DNA from: a virus
Direction: 5' to 3' (one strand)
IMG/VR virus record: IMGVR_UViG_3300031251_000961
Location: 1 to 55,064 of that record
Length of the DNA stretch: 55,064 nt
A program made the position numbers and the translations under genes. Shown here piece after piece: positions 15,501-24,668 of this stretch (its first letter is position 1; each line of letters starts with the position of its first letter). The notes beneath the pieces are model-generated. The model saw only the letters and a program-made list of their open reading frames with translations, ran no database searches and was not told the origin of the DNA.

Positions 15501-18500
15501 TACCTTTTCATATTGTTTAGATAATATGCTGTTGTTTCAATCGGCATATGATTATGAATAATAATCCCTGTCTTGTCTTTAATTTCACCAAGCTTACCTA
15601 GTATTTTTTTCTGTATTTCCTGGTTAAGGCTCTCTGTTTCAGAAACACCGCTACCAAGTGAACTTCTTAACGCCATCGATTGTTGAAAGCCTATTAAGTT
15701 TAATATATCCTGAGTAATGTTGGAAGGGATAATTCTTTCACCTCCCTTAAGTTTAATTAATGATTCACTGGGTGGTGTAAGCGACATTTTTTTATTTCTA
15801 TCAATCATCAACTCAGGACCATCTTCGGAAACAACGGCCAAGCCCGCTGGAGCATTATCAGTACCGTACCTGAATTGAGGAATAGGAGTTGCTATTGCCA
15901 CTGCTAATTGAGCTGCACCCATAACACTATCAAAAGCAATATTGAAAATTTTTGATGGCCCGCCCTTAGCAATATCATTTCCAATCGCTCTTGCGGTATT
16001 AAGGATTATTTCAAAAATCGCCAAAGCTTTTTTAGCTTCAGCATCTTTTCTATCAATTTCCTTTTGCTTTTTTGCCAGCTGGTCTTTTTGAAATTGTGCT
16101 CTGTTATTTATGATAGCAATGTTAGCCGCTTTCTGCTCTGCAGATTGCACCACCGCATCATTGGCAGCGAGTTCTTTAGCAGTACGTGCGTCTATTGCAT
16201 CAATCTCATCCTGTATTTGGTTTTTACGTGCTGTTGCGGATGCATCCAAGGCCCCTTCAATAACAGTTCTGATTTGTTCGTAATAATTTTTTATTTTATC
16301 AATAAAATCAGTTACGTTTTTTGCTAATGCGCTATTTTGCTGATCTATTGCACCGGTTAATTGAATTTTTAAATCGGCTATTTTTTGAAGCTGTGCAGTA
16401 ACATCAACACCTTGTTGCTCTAAAATCAGTAATGTGTTTTGCGCAAATTGTAAATCTTCCTTCAGTTGCTTGATATGACTATCTACCTGGATCTTCTGCT
16501 TTTTCTTTTCGTAATCATCAGTACTAATTAAACCTGCAGCATATTGCTGCTGTAGTTCAGTTAATTCATTTGCTGTATCCTCAGAATTGCGTGCGGTTTT
16601 TGTAGCATGGGATTTTGTAAGAAGATCAATCTGTTTTTTATTTTCTGCTCCAATCAATTTTGTTTGGGCATCATAACTTTCTTTAGAAATAGCATTAAAT
16701 TTTGTTTCAAATTCCTTCTCTGCAGTCAAATCCTTATCTCTTGCATCAGCTTTGATATTAGCAATTTCTTTGGCTGTATTTTTTGCAATGATTGCTTGAT
16801 TTGTAGATAACCGGTCAATCTGTGCAGATATACCGGTTGCTTTACCTTGTAGATTATCTTTTTCAGACTGTGTTGTAGCCGCTTTTAAATTATCATTGAC
16901 AATTTTTAATTCATCAGCTTTATTTTTTTTCTCTTCTTCTAAATGTTGAATAGATCTCGCTGATTCTTCTTTTTTAGTCTTTATATCTTCAGCAGCTTGT
17001 TTATCATTCAACTCTTTAACGGCATTGGTATAATTCTGCAATGCTTTGATACGTTCATCATATGTTAATTCCGTTAATCTGCCGGATTCTTTAATTCCAT
17101 TGGCCTGGTCCTCGTAAGATTTTATAACACGTAATTGCTGCCTTTTGTATGCTGCAAATTGGAAGTCAAGATTTTTAACCAGTTCTTGTAAAGTTTGTTG
17201 CCCTGATTTTTCAGCAGATTCTTTTTTAGTTTTATCGCCTTTTACTGTTTCATCTGCTCCAGCCTTTATATAATTTATGTAGAAATCTAAATCTTTTTGA
17301 AGGTCGTTTTTTTCTTTTTCCCGCGCTACTTCTCTTTGCTTAAAAAAAGCTAAAACCTTTTGCTGCGCTTGTTCTTTTGTTTCATTAGCACCGCCACCTC
17401 CGCCGCCAGTGCCACCACCAAATGACACACCCGATTGATCCTTTTGTTTTGCTAACAAATCTGCAGTTTCCTGTGAATCTTGCGCCGCTTTCAAATCAAT
17501 TGCTAACTGTTTTCCTGATAGTTCAGCTATTTTTGCGCTTGCAGCTTCTGCCTTCGCCTTCCTTATAATCGCCTCTGCCGCCTTGTCGTATGCATCCGCA
17601 ACGTCGCCGGTTAATATTTTTTCATCTTTTAAAGCAGCAAAATAAGAAGGGAATTCATCTTTTACATTCTTTATATTTGCTAACCTAGTTTTCATTGATA
17701 TATTAACATCCTCTATAATCGCTTTGCTTTCTTTCAGGGCGCCCAATTCTTTACCTGCATCCTCTGCAGCATTGCTTTGAAGCTCAGATAATATTTTTCT
17801 TTGATGATTAGCTTCTTTTACTGATTCTGTATATTGATAAATAGCATAAACCAATCCGGCAATTAAAGCAATGGCCGCTCCAATACCTGTTCCTATCAAG
17901 GCAACCTTAAATGCTTTTTGAGCTGCTGTAGCTCCAATGGTTGATGCTGCCAAAATATTATTAGCCGTAATCTGTGCGTCTGTAGTAACAATATTAGCTA
18001 TAGCCGCCGCAGATTGTTCGCCTTGCGCAACGGCCTCAGCTTCGAATGCTGCAGCTACTTCAGCTTCTGCAAGAATCAACGCTTCTTTTTCTGTTATTAA
18101 ACCTGCAGTAGCAAGTACAAGTTCATCAATAATGATAGCTTCCTGCTGTATAGCGGCAGTCTCTGCTTCTACAGATGCAATACTTGCAAGCCTATCTTCC
18201 TCTACCAATTGCATTGTTGCCAGATAATCAAGCTGTGCAGCATTATTGGTCAACATTTCTTCGGTATGAACCTCCAGCGCTTCGTTTTGCAATAGCTGCG
18301 CACCTGTTTCTGCTTCCATGGCACTTGCAAGAGCTGTACTGTGCGAAGCTCCTTCTTCCTTTGCCCTGAAATAAGCGGCTATTCCCTGTAGCGAGTGCTC
18401 GATTACAATACGGAATTGATCAGCCTCCTGTGCTCCTATGCCTAAGGCTTCTCCTAAAAGTTTGGTTGGGCCTCTTAAGCCACGCAATGTATTTGCGTAC

Positions 18501-19075
18501 CCAGTAAAAGCAGAAGCGTAATTACCTACATTATCTGTGTAAATCCGGGTATCCCGGTTTAATTCAATTTGCACATTTTTTAGGGCAGTACTTTCTGCTA
18601 AAGCCTCTTTTGCTATTGCGCTATTACGGCCTTGTGTAAGCGCCAAGTTGTAGTATCTCTGTTCTGATTCTTTTACAGCCTTCCCAAGAAGTTTGTATTC
18701 ATTGGTAAGATCAGCCGTAACTTTTTGATTTGTGGTATTAGCTGTTATCTCTCTTTTTGAAGCTGCGTCTTTAAGTGCTTTATTTTTGAGTTGCTCGTTT
18801 TCAAGTTGAATTTCTATCTGCCTGGATCTGTTTAATGCATCCTGGCTAACCTTAACCGAATCAAGTTGCGTTTTTACTGCCTGTTGTGATTTTACAAACT
18901 CTACGTTTGCTTTGGCCAGGTCACGTACATTAGTAGCACCCTCCAGCGAAATTCTTACACTGGCGAACTCTTTCAGCTTAGCTAAAGAACTGTCCAACCC
19001 ATCATTCAGGAACGCAAGCTCACGCTTGATCGACTCTTCGACAATGACGGAATCTACCCTTTCTTCATTCGGCAT
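15500..19075 (-). CDS. Tail tape measure protein
   Basis: A 1191-aa protein, mostly helical and rich in Lys, Glu, Ala and Gln, with long coiled-coil stretches (about 90-200 and 560-1000). Paired hydrophobic helices lie near residues 380-415 (ALIGTGIGAAIALIAGLVYAIY). Near 1090 is the segment FRYGTDNAPAGLAVVSEDGPELM, and the PxGLAxVxExGPE motif is a well-known hallmark near the C-terminus of tape measure proteins. Length implies a tail of roughly siphovirus size by the usual 1.5 angstrom per residue rule. Confidence 0.9.
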   Translation of the reverse strand: MPNEERVDSVIVEESIKRELAFLNDGLDSSLAKLKEFASVRISLEGATNVRDLAKANVEFVKSQQAVKTQLDSVKVSQDALNRSRQIEIQLENEQLKNKALKDAASKREITANTTNQKVTADLTNEYKLLGKAVKESEQRYYNLALTQGRNSAIAKEALAESTALKNVQIELNRDTRIYTDNVGNYASAFTGYANTLRGLRGPTKLLGEALGIGAQEADQFRIVIEHSLQGIAAYFRAKEEGASHSTALASAMEAETGAQLLQNEALEVHTEEMLTNNAAQLDYLATMQLVEEDRLASIASVEAETAAIQQEAIIIDELVLATAGLITEKEALILAEAEVAAAFEAEAVAQGEQSAAAIANIVTTDAQITANNILAASTIGATAAQKAFKVALIGTGIGAAIALIAGLVYAIYQYTESVKEANHQRKILSELQSNAAEDAGKELGALKESKAIIEDVNISMKTRLANIKNVKDEFPSYFAALKDEKILTGDVADAYDKAAEAIIRKAKAEAASAKIAELSGKQLAIDLKAAQDSQETADLLAKQKDQSGVSFGGGTGGGGGGANETKEQAQQKVLAFFKQREVAREKEKNDLQKDLDFYINYIKAGADETVKGDKTKKESAEKSGQQTLQELVKNLDFQFAAYKRQQLRVIKSYEDQANGIKESGRLTELTYDERIKALQNYTNAVKELNDKQAAEDIKTKKEESARSIQHLEEEKKNKADELKIVNDNLKAATTQSEKDNLQGKATGISAQIDRLSTNQAIIAKNTAKEIANIKADARDKDLTAEKEFETKFNAISKESYDAQTKLIGAENKKQIDLLTKSHATKTARNSEDTANELTELQQQYAAGLISTDDYEKKKQKIQVDSHIKQLKEDLQFAQNTLLILEQQGVDVTAQLQKIADLKIQLTGAIDQQNSALAKNVTDFIDKIKNYYEQIRTVIEGALDASATARKNQIQDEIDAIDARTAKELAANDAVVQSAEQKAANIAIINNRAQFQKDQLAKKQKEIDRKDAEAKKALAIFEIILNTARAIGNDIAKGGPSKIFNIAFDSVMGAAQLAVAIATPIPQFRYGTDNAPAGLAVVSEDGPELMIDRNKKMSLTPPSESLIKLKGGERIIPSNITQDILNLIGFQQSMALRSSLGSGVSETESLNQEIQKKILGKLGEIKDKTGIIIHNHMPIETTAYYLNNMKR

Positions 19076-19808
19076 CTGGCACTGTTTTTTTACTACTTAT
19101 GGTCATCTCACGTAGATAGTTATTAAAAATAATTGCGTACCTGTAAATGGTATCCTTCTCTTCATTAAGCGGATAATGCTGGTAGCGGCTAAGCATTAAA
19201 ATATTTGCATCAAAATCTTCTTCTGATTGCTTCTTGCCGGTTGCTGTATTGTTTAACCTGGAATACTCTGCTTTCAAATCTTCCAGTTCAAATAAATTGG
19301 TTTTACAGATAGATACCATTCTTTTTAACGAATCCAGATACGCCGGGCCATTTTCGGTATCACTGGTTACGTCATAGCCAAGAAAAGTAAGTTCATCAAC
19401 AACATCATCATTACTGGTACCATCAAACTCAAATTTTGCTGTCAAATATTTTTCTGCGTATTCTACAAAACTGATATGATGATCCATTAAATCAATTTTC
19501 TGTGAAAGTTCAAACAGGTATTGGCTATCCTTTGTCTTAAAGACCAATGCATAATCAAATAATATTTCATCCCAGGCGTCTTTCAATTCATCATGCGACG
19601 GTTCACCACTGATGATCAATGCGGTTAAATTATTATGGCAGAAAGCTTCTTTAAATGCACCTATAGTAACTGTCTTGCATGTCCTATGCAAAACTACTGG
19701 CGCCTTTTCAGGCTCCTGTATCTCTACATCAGTATTACCATTGTCTAATTCAAGGGTATGCTGCTGCATTTTTTTATCTGATACCTTTTTTATGCTCTGC
19801 TTTTTCAT
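19065..19808 (-). CDS. Tail assembly chaperone candidate
   Basis: A 247-aa acidic, helical protein overlapping the tape measure start by 11 bp. Its N-terminus is basic, and the body includes KDAWDEILFDYALVF. Genes immediately before the tape measure usually encode tail assembly chaperones, but no programmed frameshift site was evident and the family is not recognised. Confidence 0.45.
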   Translation of the reverse strand: MKKQSIKKVSDKKMQQHTLELDNGNTDVEIQEPEKAPVVLHRTCKTVTIGAFKEAFCHNNLTALIISGEPSHDELKDAWDEILFDYALVFKTKDSQYLFELSQKIDLMDHHISFVEYAEKYLTAKFEFDGTSNDDVVDELTFLGYDVTSDTENGPAYLDSLKRMVSICKTNLFELEDLKAEYSRLNNTATGKKQSEEDFDANILMLSRYQHYPLNEEKDTIYRYAIIFNNYLREMTISSKKTVPDAE

Positions 19809-19818
19809 TAATATGGTT

Positions 19819-20295
19819 TTATAAACCTGATTCGCTTTTGAAATTCTTTATAAATTCAGGAAACAGATCTATCTCTACGTAAAGCCTTTTATATTTCCCG
19901 TAGATCCCATCTAACTTTGGCCCGTATTTGATATCTATTGAACTTGCGAATTGAGCATCAGAATTGAATATTATTCTTTGGCCCTCAACGTCAATCTTTC
20001 TGGAGTCGTGATAAAATCCATTGATAAATAAATTCGGTGTATAGAAATTCCTTTTGGGATTGGGGGTTATTCTCCTCTTATATTTTGCATATCCTATTGC
20101 CTGCTGCTGAGTTTTAAAGTAAGGATCTTCCAGGTAATTTGGATGTATATCACTGCCGTCATTAAACTTACCATCATACAATTGAAGATTGTTTTGAAAC
20201 ATATAATACTGCTTGGTATTATCAACACTCTTACTAGCCATGTTAGCCACGTTAATCCCTTTTAATCTTCTTTGTAATGAGGCAATTGTTCCCAT
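19819..20295 (-). CDS. Tail-module protein, unknown (158 aa)
   Basis: A 158-aa basic, Tyr/Lys-rich protein with repeated Y-K-R-like segments (YAKYKRRI, GKYKRLYVEIDLF). It is the first gene after a strong terminator and lies 10 bp upstream of the chaperone candidate, so it opens the second tail transcript. Function unknown. Confidence 0.6.
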   Translation of the reverse strand: MGTIASLQRRLKGINVANMASKSVDNTKQYYMFQNNLQLYDGKFNDGSDIHPNYLEDPYFKTQQQAIGYAKYKRRITPNPKRNFYTPNLFINGFYHDSRKIDVEGQRIIFNSDAQFASSIDIKYGPKLDGIYGKYKRLYVEIDLFPEFIKNFKSESGL

Positions 20296-20306
20296 CTTAC
20301 CAGTTT

Positions 20307-20340
20307 TAAAAAGGGCCGCTACAAATGCAGCAGCCCTTTT
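20307..20340 (-). terminator. Terminator or attenuator within the structural cluster
   Basis: A ten-pair GC-rich stem (two G-U wobbles) flanked by A and T runs, reading on the minus strand AAAAGGGC and GCCCTTTTT around the loop. It sits between the 86-aa gene ending at 20346 and the gene starting at 20295, so it may reduce transcription from the head genes into the tail genes. Confidence 0.7.
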
Positions 20341-20345
20341 ATTAT

Positions 20346-20606
20346 TTACTTCGTTTCTTCCAACTTAGCAGCTTCTTTTGCTGCTTTAATAGTTGGCTTT
20401 GCTTTCTCAGCTGCAGGATGTGGAGGTGAATTTTCTGCAACAATTTTGGAATACGCATCTTTTAACCAGGCTTCGGTTTGTTCCGGAGTTTTTCCGTAAG
20501 TAATAGCCTCAGTATCTTTATGTGTTTCCACAAAATCAGTTTCTGTCATTTCGGCCATGGCTTTAACATCAAAGCCTACACCGTCAAGGATTAAATAAGG
20601 TTTCAT
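20346..20606 (-). CDS. Small structural-cluster protein, unknown (86 aa)
   Basis: An 86-aa protein with an ordered first half (MKPYLILDGVGFDV) and an Ala/Lys/Glu-rich helical tail. It lies between a tail-tube region gene and a terminator. No family recognised. Confidence 0.6.
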   Translation of the reverse strand: MKPYLILDGVGFDVKAMAEMTETDFVETHKDTEAITYGKTPEQTEAWLKDAYSKIVAENSPPHPAAEKAKPTIKAAKEAAKLEETK

Positions 20607-20665
20607 TATAAAAAATTTAAAAGTTGATCCAGTGAAAAAATATTGTTTGTGATTTTTAGAAATAA

Positions 20666-21184
20666 TTATAAAATATCAACCACTTCGTATATCACTCTTA
20701 CTTTTAATGTACCGTTACCTGCAGTTGGGTTTCCTGATCCTACAGCTAATACCAATGGTGCATTGATAAAATCGAAACCACCACCACTTGCGGCAACCGG
20801 TAAAGCAGCACCACGAGCAAAATAATCTGAGGCATTGGGCAGAACCAATGAATTAAGATATAATGTAGAGCTGCCAGCCTTAACCTGCAACTGTACATTG
20901 GTTGCGTATGCTACACTAACGAATACCAAACTCATTGAAATAAATAAAGGGAATACGGCTTTATTCGCGCCAGGGGCAGCTACCAATTGTTTAGGCGTAG
21001 TAAACAATGCCAATATTTCAGCGCTTGATAAAGAAATATCAGCATATTGAACAGTGGCACCCATATAAGCTTTCACCACATCAGGTGCAACTAAATCATT
21101 TGCCCCTGCCCGGATAATAGGGAAATAATCAGAACTCAAAAGTGGGTTTCTAGCTGTCCCGTCTGATAATTTTTGATCTGGCAT
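20666..21184 (-). CDS. Beta-rich structural protein, unknown (172 aa)
   Basis: A 172-aa protein of small residues and beta strands (TNVQLQVKAGSSTLYLNS, NGTLKVRVIYEVVDIL), with an N-terminal segment RNPLLSSDYFPIIRAGAND. It resembles minor head or tail decoration proteins in composition. It follows a hairpin (21200-21223) downstream of the tail-tube candidate. Confidence 0.55.
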   Translation of the reverse strand: MPDQKLSDGTARNPLLSSDYFPIIRAGANDLVAPDVVKAYMGATVQYADISLSSAEILALFTTPKQLVAAPGANKAVFPLFISMSLVFVSVAYATNVQLQVKAGSSTLYLNSLVLPNASDYFARGAALPVAASGGGFDFINAPLVLAVGSGNPTAGNGTLKVRVIYEVVDIL

Positions 21185-21199
21185 TTTTAAAAATTTATG

Positions 21200-21223
21200 G
21201 TAGCTGTAATAAATTACAGCTAC
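21200..21223 (-). terminator. Perfect 10-bp inverted repeat, possible attenuator
   Basis: The arms GTAGCTGTAA and TTACAGCTAC flank a TAAA loop without mismatch. On the minus strand T-rich sequence follows after a few bases. It lies between the tail-tube candidate (plus its in-frame extension) and the next structural gene. It could attenuate transcription or stabilise the 3' end of the abundant tail-tube mRNA. Confidence 0.55.
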
Positions 21224-21237
21224 CCGTTAATTGAATA

Positions 21238-21309
21238 TTATTCTACTAATAAATAACTGCCGGTCTCACTTAACAAGTAACCGCCGGCTTCGGCTAATAG
21301 TCTTGCGGG
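21238..21309 (-). other. In-frame C-terminal extension after the TGA of the tail-tube candidate
   Basis: Directly after the TGA stop at 21310-21312 the same frame continues for 23 codons (PARLLAEAGG, then YLLSETGSYLLVE) to a TAA at 21238. The repeated LLxExGxYLL pattern is a well-known C-terminal signature of phage structural proteins in this phylum (LLLEDGSYLLLED type), and there is no start codon of its own. Either the stop is read through or a C-terminal tail was cut off by mutation. Confidence 0.55.
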
Positions 21310-22266
21310 TCATGGTTTAGCAATGGTCACAGGACCAGTACTTTCCCAACCATCGATTGGTAGGCTTAATGCTGCCAAAGCTGCAGCGCTTACCAAATCA
21401 ACAGTAAATAAATCACCTGTTGAAGCACCTGTCCATGGTGTACCAGATAAGGTAAGATCCATTCTTTTAGTTGAGCTATTGAAAGCAGCACTAACAGTTG
21501 CGGTTGTACCACCTACTACTTTCTTAACTATATAGGCGCCTATCTGTGCAAGCTCAGTTGCATAATTGTCTGTAAGATTTTTGCCACCATCACCAGTAAG
21601 GCCCAAAGAAACTACGCTGCCTGCGACGGTTGCATCAAGTACAACGTTTCTTTTACCAGATACACCAACAATTCTTTTATCACATTGTACAAAACGTGCA
21701 TTTTCTTTGTACTCAGTTTGTGAAGCAAGAGTAATTGTAAAAGGATAATAGGATGCAGCACTGGTAGTACCAAATTTTGCAATACCACAATAAAATTCTG
21801 ACATTGAATAACCAGTAACATTTCCGCTACCATCATCTGTGCCATACAAAGCGTATTTCTTATCAATGATACACACAGTTCCACCAAAGCTTTCAAAAGC
21901 CTGCAGCAAACTGTGAAAAATTTCACCCTGGCGGTGTTGCAAATCAAAGGAAGGAATACCGTCACCGGTAGTGATTTCAGTATTGGTTAAATTACCTGCT
22001 GATGCCTTGGTTGGATCTTTGCTCTTATCATCGAAGTTTGAGCATTTCCAAAAAGGATAAATTGCCGAACCTCTCAAAGCTCTGGCCTTTGTCTTGCAGG
22101 CTGCAAGGAAAGTTGGATAATCAGCAAGATCTGCAGACGTAAAATGTACACCAGGATCCAATAGGATAAATCCTAAGAACTGATCACGTATTAAATCCAA
22201 AATTGGAATACCTATATTTTGTCTTCCGGCTGTACCTCCAGCGTTTGGTATTTGAACAATGGTCAT
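21310..22266 (-). CDS. Major tail (tube) protein candidate
   Basis: A 318-aa protein without membrane segments, placed after the neck/connector genes and before the tape measure, the normal place of the tail tube gene. The C-terminal region is beta-rich and small-residue-rich (TTATVSAAFNSSTKRMDLTLSG). The central part contains YPFWKCSN and SFGGTVCIIDKKYALYG. The frame continues after the TGA stop with a typical structural-protein tail (21238-21309). Tail tube identity is by synteny. Confidence 0.55.
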   Translation of the reverse strand: MTIVQIPNAGGTAGRQNIGIPILDLIRDQFLGFILLDPGVHFTSADLADYPTFLAACKTKARALRGSAIYPFWKCSNFDDKSKDPTKASAGNLTNTEITTGDGIPSFDLQHRQGEIFHSLLQAFESFGGTVCIIDKKYALYGTDDGSGNVTGYSMSEFYCGIAKFGTTSAASYYPFTITLASQTEYKENARFVQCDKRIVGVSGKRNVVLDATVAGSVVSLGLTGDGGKNLTDNYATELAQIGAYIVKKVVGGTTATVSAAFNSSTKRMDLTLSGTPWTGASTGDLFTVDLVSAAALAALSLPIDGWESTGPVTIAKP

Positions 22267-22276
22267 TGTATAAAAT

Positions 22277-22837
22277 TTAAAGGTTGTTTAAAAATAATGG
22301 CGTTAATCTTAAGATTTGTTTTCTGCTTCTGATGTTTGACAACTCAACCACATCATAACATTCTCCCCATATATTTGGCTGCCCTGGTGCTGAAACATCT
22401 CCACCACCCCAATAAGGCAGAAGTTTGTAAGTATGAATAATCTTTTCTGGCAAACACAATTTATCCTCGTCTTTCAGTTCTTCTATAAACCGGTTATATG
22501 CAGGAATAAGCTTTGGAATAAAATTGATATCCTGTCTTTGTTCCTGGGTATAATTAGCTTCAGTTTTAGAGGCTATCAGCAATTTCCAACCTACGTCAGA
22601 TTGATATCCAAGATGTTTGGCGTCTAATTCTTCAAAAGGCATCACCAACCAAAAAAATATGTCACCAAAATCTGCTGAATTTCCTCTGCTCCTGTCTACC
22701 CCTACCTGTTGGTATATTCCCTTATTGAAATCAATCGTAAAAGGATTTTCACTAAGATTTGCGAAGTAATCATTCACCCTTGTAACAACTTCTTCGATGA
22801 TATCGGGAAAATAATATTCTTCTGTTTGCTCTACCAT
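22277..22837 (-). CDS. Head-tail connector or tail terminator protein candidate
   Basis: A 186-aa protein located between the small connector gene (overlap of 7 bp) and the tail tube candidate. The helical N-terminus (FPDIIEEVVTRVNDYFA) followed by a mixed alpha/beta body is reminiscent of tail completion proteins. Family not recognised; role by position. Confidence 0.5.
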   Translation of the reverse strand: MVEQTEEYYFPDIIEEVVTRVNDYFANLSENPFTIDFNKGIYQQVGVDRSRGNSADFGDIFFWLVMPFEELDAKHLGYQSDVGWKLLIASKTEANYTQEQRQDINFIPKLIPAYNRFIEELKDEDKLCLPEKIIHTYKLLPYWGGGDVSAPGQPNIWGECYDVVELSNIRSRKQILRLTPLFLNNL

Positions 22838-23142
22838 ACCCTTACTCCTTTGATTGTCGGCGTTAAAGCGGATGTTATTCCTAATTCATCCTGCAAAGCC
22901 TTGATCCTTTTCAAAATTGAGCCTCTATCGTATTTAACCTGGAAACCGGTAGTTGTATTTTCAGTATCGGCTGTTGTAAGTAACAATTGCATCAATTCAA
23001 TCGCAATTGTTTTTAACTGATCTTTGTTACTTCCATCATAAAGACCTGTCTCCGAAATTCCAGCATCTAAAAGAGCGCCCTCGGCGGAATTAACCGGGGG
23101 CGCAAATCCTAAAAGCGATATAAGGCGTTCCTTATTTGTCAT
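22831..23142 (-). CDS. Small head-tail connector candidate
   Basis: A 103-aa protein, helical, with NKERLISLLGFAPP at the N-terminus and RGSILKRIKALQDELG near the C-terminus. It lies downstream of the capsid gene, where gp6-like or similar connector proteins are encoded, and overlaps the following gene by 7 bp. Confidence 0.5.
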   Translation of the reverse strand: MTNKERLISLLGFAPPVNSAEGALLDAGISETGLYDGSNKDQLKTIAIELMQLLLTTADTENTTTGFQVKYDRGSILKRIKALQDELGITSALTPTIKGVRVW

Positions 23143-23147
23143 TTCAA

Positions 23148-23552
23148 TTAAGCCTGCAGCTCAACAAGTTTTTTCTCCATCAAATTTTCTAAACGCTTAG
23201 CATCGAAATGACTTACGTCATGTCCTGGCTTATGCTCTTTAGAAAAATCATCGATATCACGGAAAGGCGCCACCACTATGTATGCGCCTTTCTTCTTTGC
23301 TTTTTTCTCCTTACCTAAATCCTTTTCATTGTCCTTATCTTTTTCTCCTTCATCAGCACCTGAGCCTGGATCACCTGAATTTTCACTTGCAGCAACAATA
23401 GCTGCATAAATTTCATTTACAGACTCCTGGTCAAAGGCTTTTGGGTCTTTATCGATCTCTTCCTTTACTTCTTCTTCAGTAGAGCCTGCCTGTAAAAAAG
23501 GCAAATAAGTTGCAACTGCTGATTTTAAAGTGGCGTGATGAATTTTAGACAT
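23148..23552 (-). CDS. Capsid-adjacent protein with acidic/lysine-rich linker, unknown
   Basis: A 134-aa protein: a helical N-terminal part (residues 1-52), a charged linker rich in Gly, Asp, Glu and Lys (about 55-88), and a C-terminal domain (YIVVAPFRDIDDFSKE) that resembles small head-associated modules which follow capsid genes. It sits 30 bp downstream of the major capsid gene. Confidence 0.5.
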   Translation of the reverse strand: MSKIHHATLKSAVATYLPFLQAGSTEEEVKEEIDKDPKAFDQESVNEIYAAIVAASENSGDPGSGADEGEKDKDNEKDLGKEKKAKKKGAYIVVAPFRDIDDFSKEHKPGHDVSHFDAKRLENLMEKKLVELQA

Positions 23553-23582
23553 AAAAACAAAGAATTATTTAAGTTGAAAAAA

Positions 23583-24665
23583 TTAGGCTTGAACTGTTTT
23601 TGAATCAATAAGGAAAATCTGATCCGTATTGGTTAATACCGGTACAACTCTCGCTTGAGAAGAAGTTACTTCACTCAATGATGGTTTATTTACCCTGTAC
23701 TTAGAAACCAATATGTATTGATCGGCAGTTTCGTAAGTGACATTTGCAACAGGATGATTGGCTTCTGCCAAAGTAGCCCATTGCAACAATCCAAGATTTT
23801 CACTTGTGATACCTACAACTGCACCATCTGACCAAGGTGTTTGTGTTGTTTGCACGCCATTCTTTTCGTAACGAACTGAACGGTCAATAATTTCAATCAC
23901 ATAAGCATACTTTGCTTGTAATGATTTATTAACCTGATCAAGATCAGGTGCAGGTATTGCACTACCGACAAAACCTAAAGAAAAGGCAACCATTTCCTTA
24001 ACCTGTGTAGTTTTTACCAAATTATTGAATGCAGTACGATCCATCAGGAACTTGGCAATTCTTACACCTGTATTTTTTGCCCTTGTCTGTGCTCTTTCCA
24101 GATCGTCTATTGGTGTAGACGCAGTATTGGACCATACAGTAGTAACGCCAAATTTATTTGCAGTTAAAAATCCGAAGTCGATACGAATACCGGTACCAAC
24201 ATTTTCAGAATCATCAACAATGCAAAGGCCCGTTGACAAAGCTTCTAAAAATATTGCCTCATTCCGTTCATAAACACCGCCAATAACTTTTGGAGTATCG
24301 GCGAATAATTTTGAAATAAGCTGAGTTTCGGTATTAGGGCGTAAAGCCAATGTGTCAAGATCAGTAAGCTGTTTTTCATTCAGCTTAAGTTCCATACCCA
24401 TCTTTGGAATATCGCCACTTGCTTTGCTGATAGAATCCCTCTTTTTCAATGGTAAGCTGGAATCCATAGCAACAACGTCAGCCATCACCATGGTGTTGGC
24501 AGCGCTGATACTTTCCCATTTACCATCAACAGAGAAATCAGGCTTTAAAAAACGCTTGTGGTAATATACCAATGGCGCTTTTGTATCATTCAATTTGGTA
24601 ACGATAGCGACAACGATACCAGTGAAGAACTTTTGAATGTATTTTAAAAATAATGACGTTTCCAT
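23583..24665 (-). CDS. Major capsid protein (lambda gpE-like family)
   Basis: A 360-aa protein in the expected place between the decoration protein and the connectors. Layout fits the phage capsid E family: an N-terminal arm, the MELKLNEKQLTDLDTLALRP region, and a C-terminal domain with strongly conserved-looking WSDGAVVGITSENLG and YETADQYILVSKYRVNKP segments. No protease domain is fused and no prohead protease gene is visible nearby. Confidence 0.8.
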   Translation of the reverse strand: METSLFLKYIQKFFTGIVVAIVTKLNDTKAPLVYYHKRFLKPDFSVDGKWESISAANTMVMADVVAMDSSLPLKKRDSISKASGDIPKMGMELKLNEKQLTDLDTLALRPNTETQLISKLFADTPKVIGGVYERNEAIFLEALSTGLCIVDDSENVGTGIRIDFGFLTANKFGVTTVWSNTASTPIDDLERAQTRAKNTGVRIAKFLMDRTAFNNLVKTTQVKEMVAFSLGFVGSAIPAPDLDQVNKSLQAKYAYVIEIIDRSVRYEKNGVQTTQTPWSDGAVVGITSENLGLLQWATLAEANHPVANVTYETADQYILVSKYRVNKPSLSEVTSSQARVVPVLTNTDQIFLIDSKTVQA

Positions 24666-24668
24666 ATT

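Noticed and set aside
17390-17425. GGAGGCGG-like repeat in the tape measure gene
   Set aside because: It simply encodes a short poly-Gly linker (FGGGTGGGGGG), not a structural repeat array.
16064-18369. Several rightward frames of 60-100 codons inside the tape measure gene
   Set aside because: They are Cys/Phe-rich antisense shadows of a coiled-coil gene and have no family-like features.
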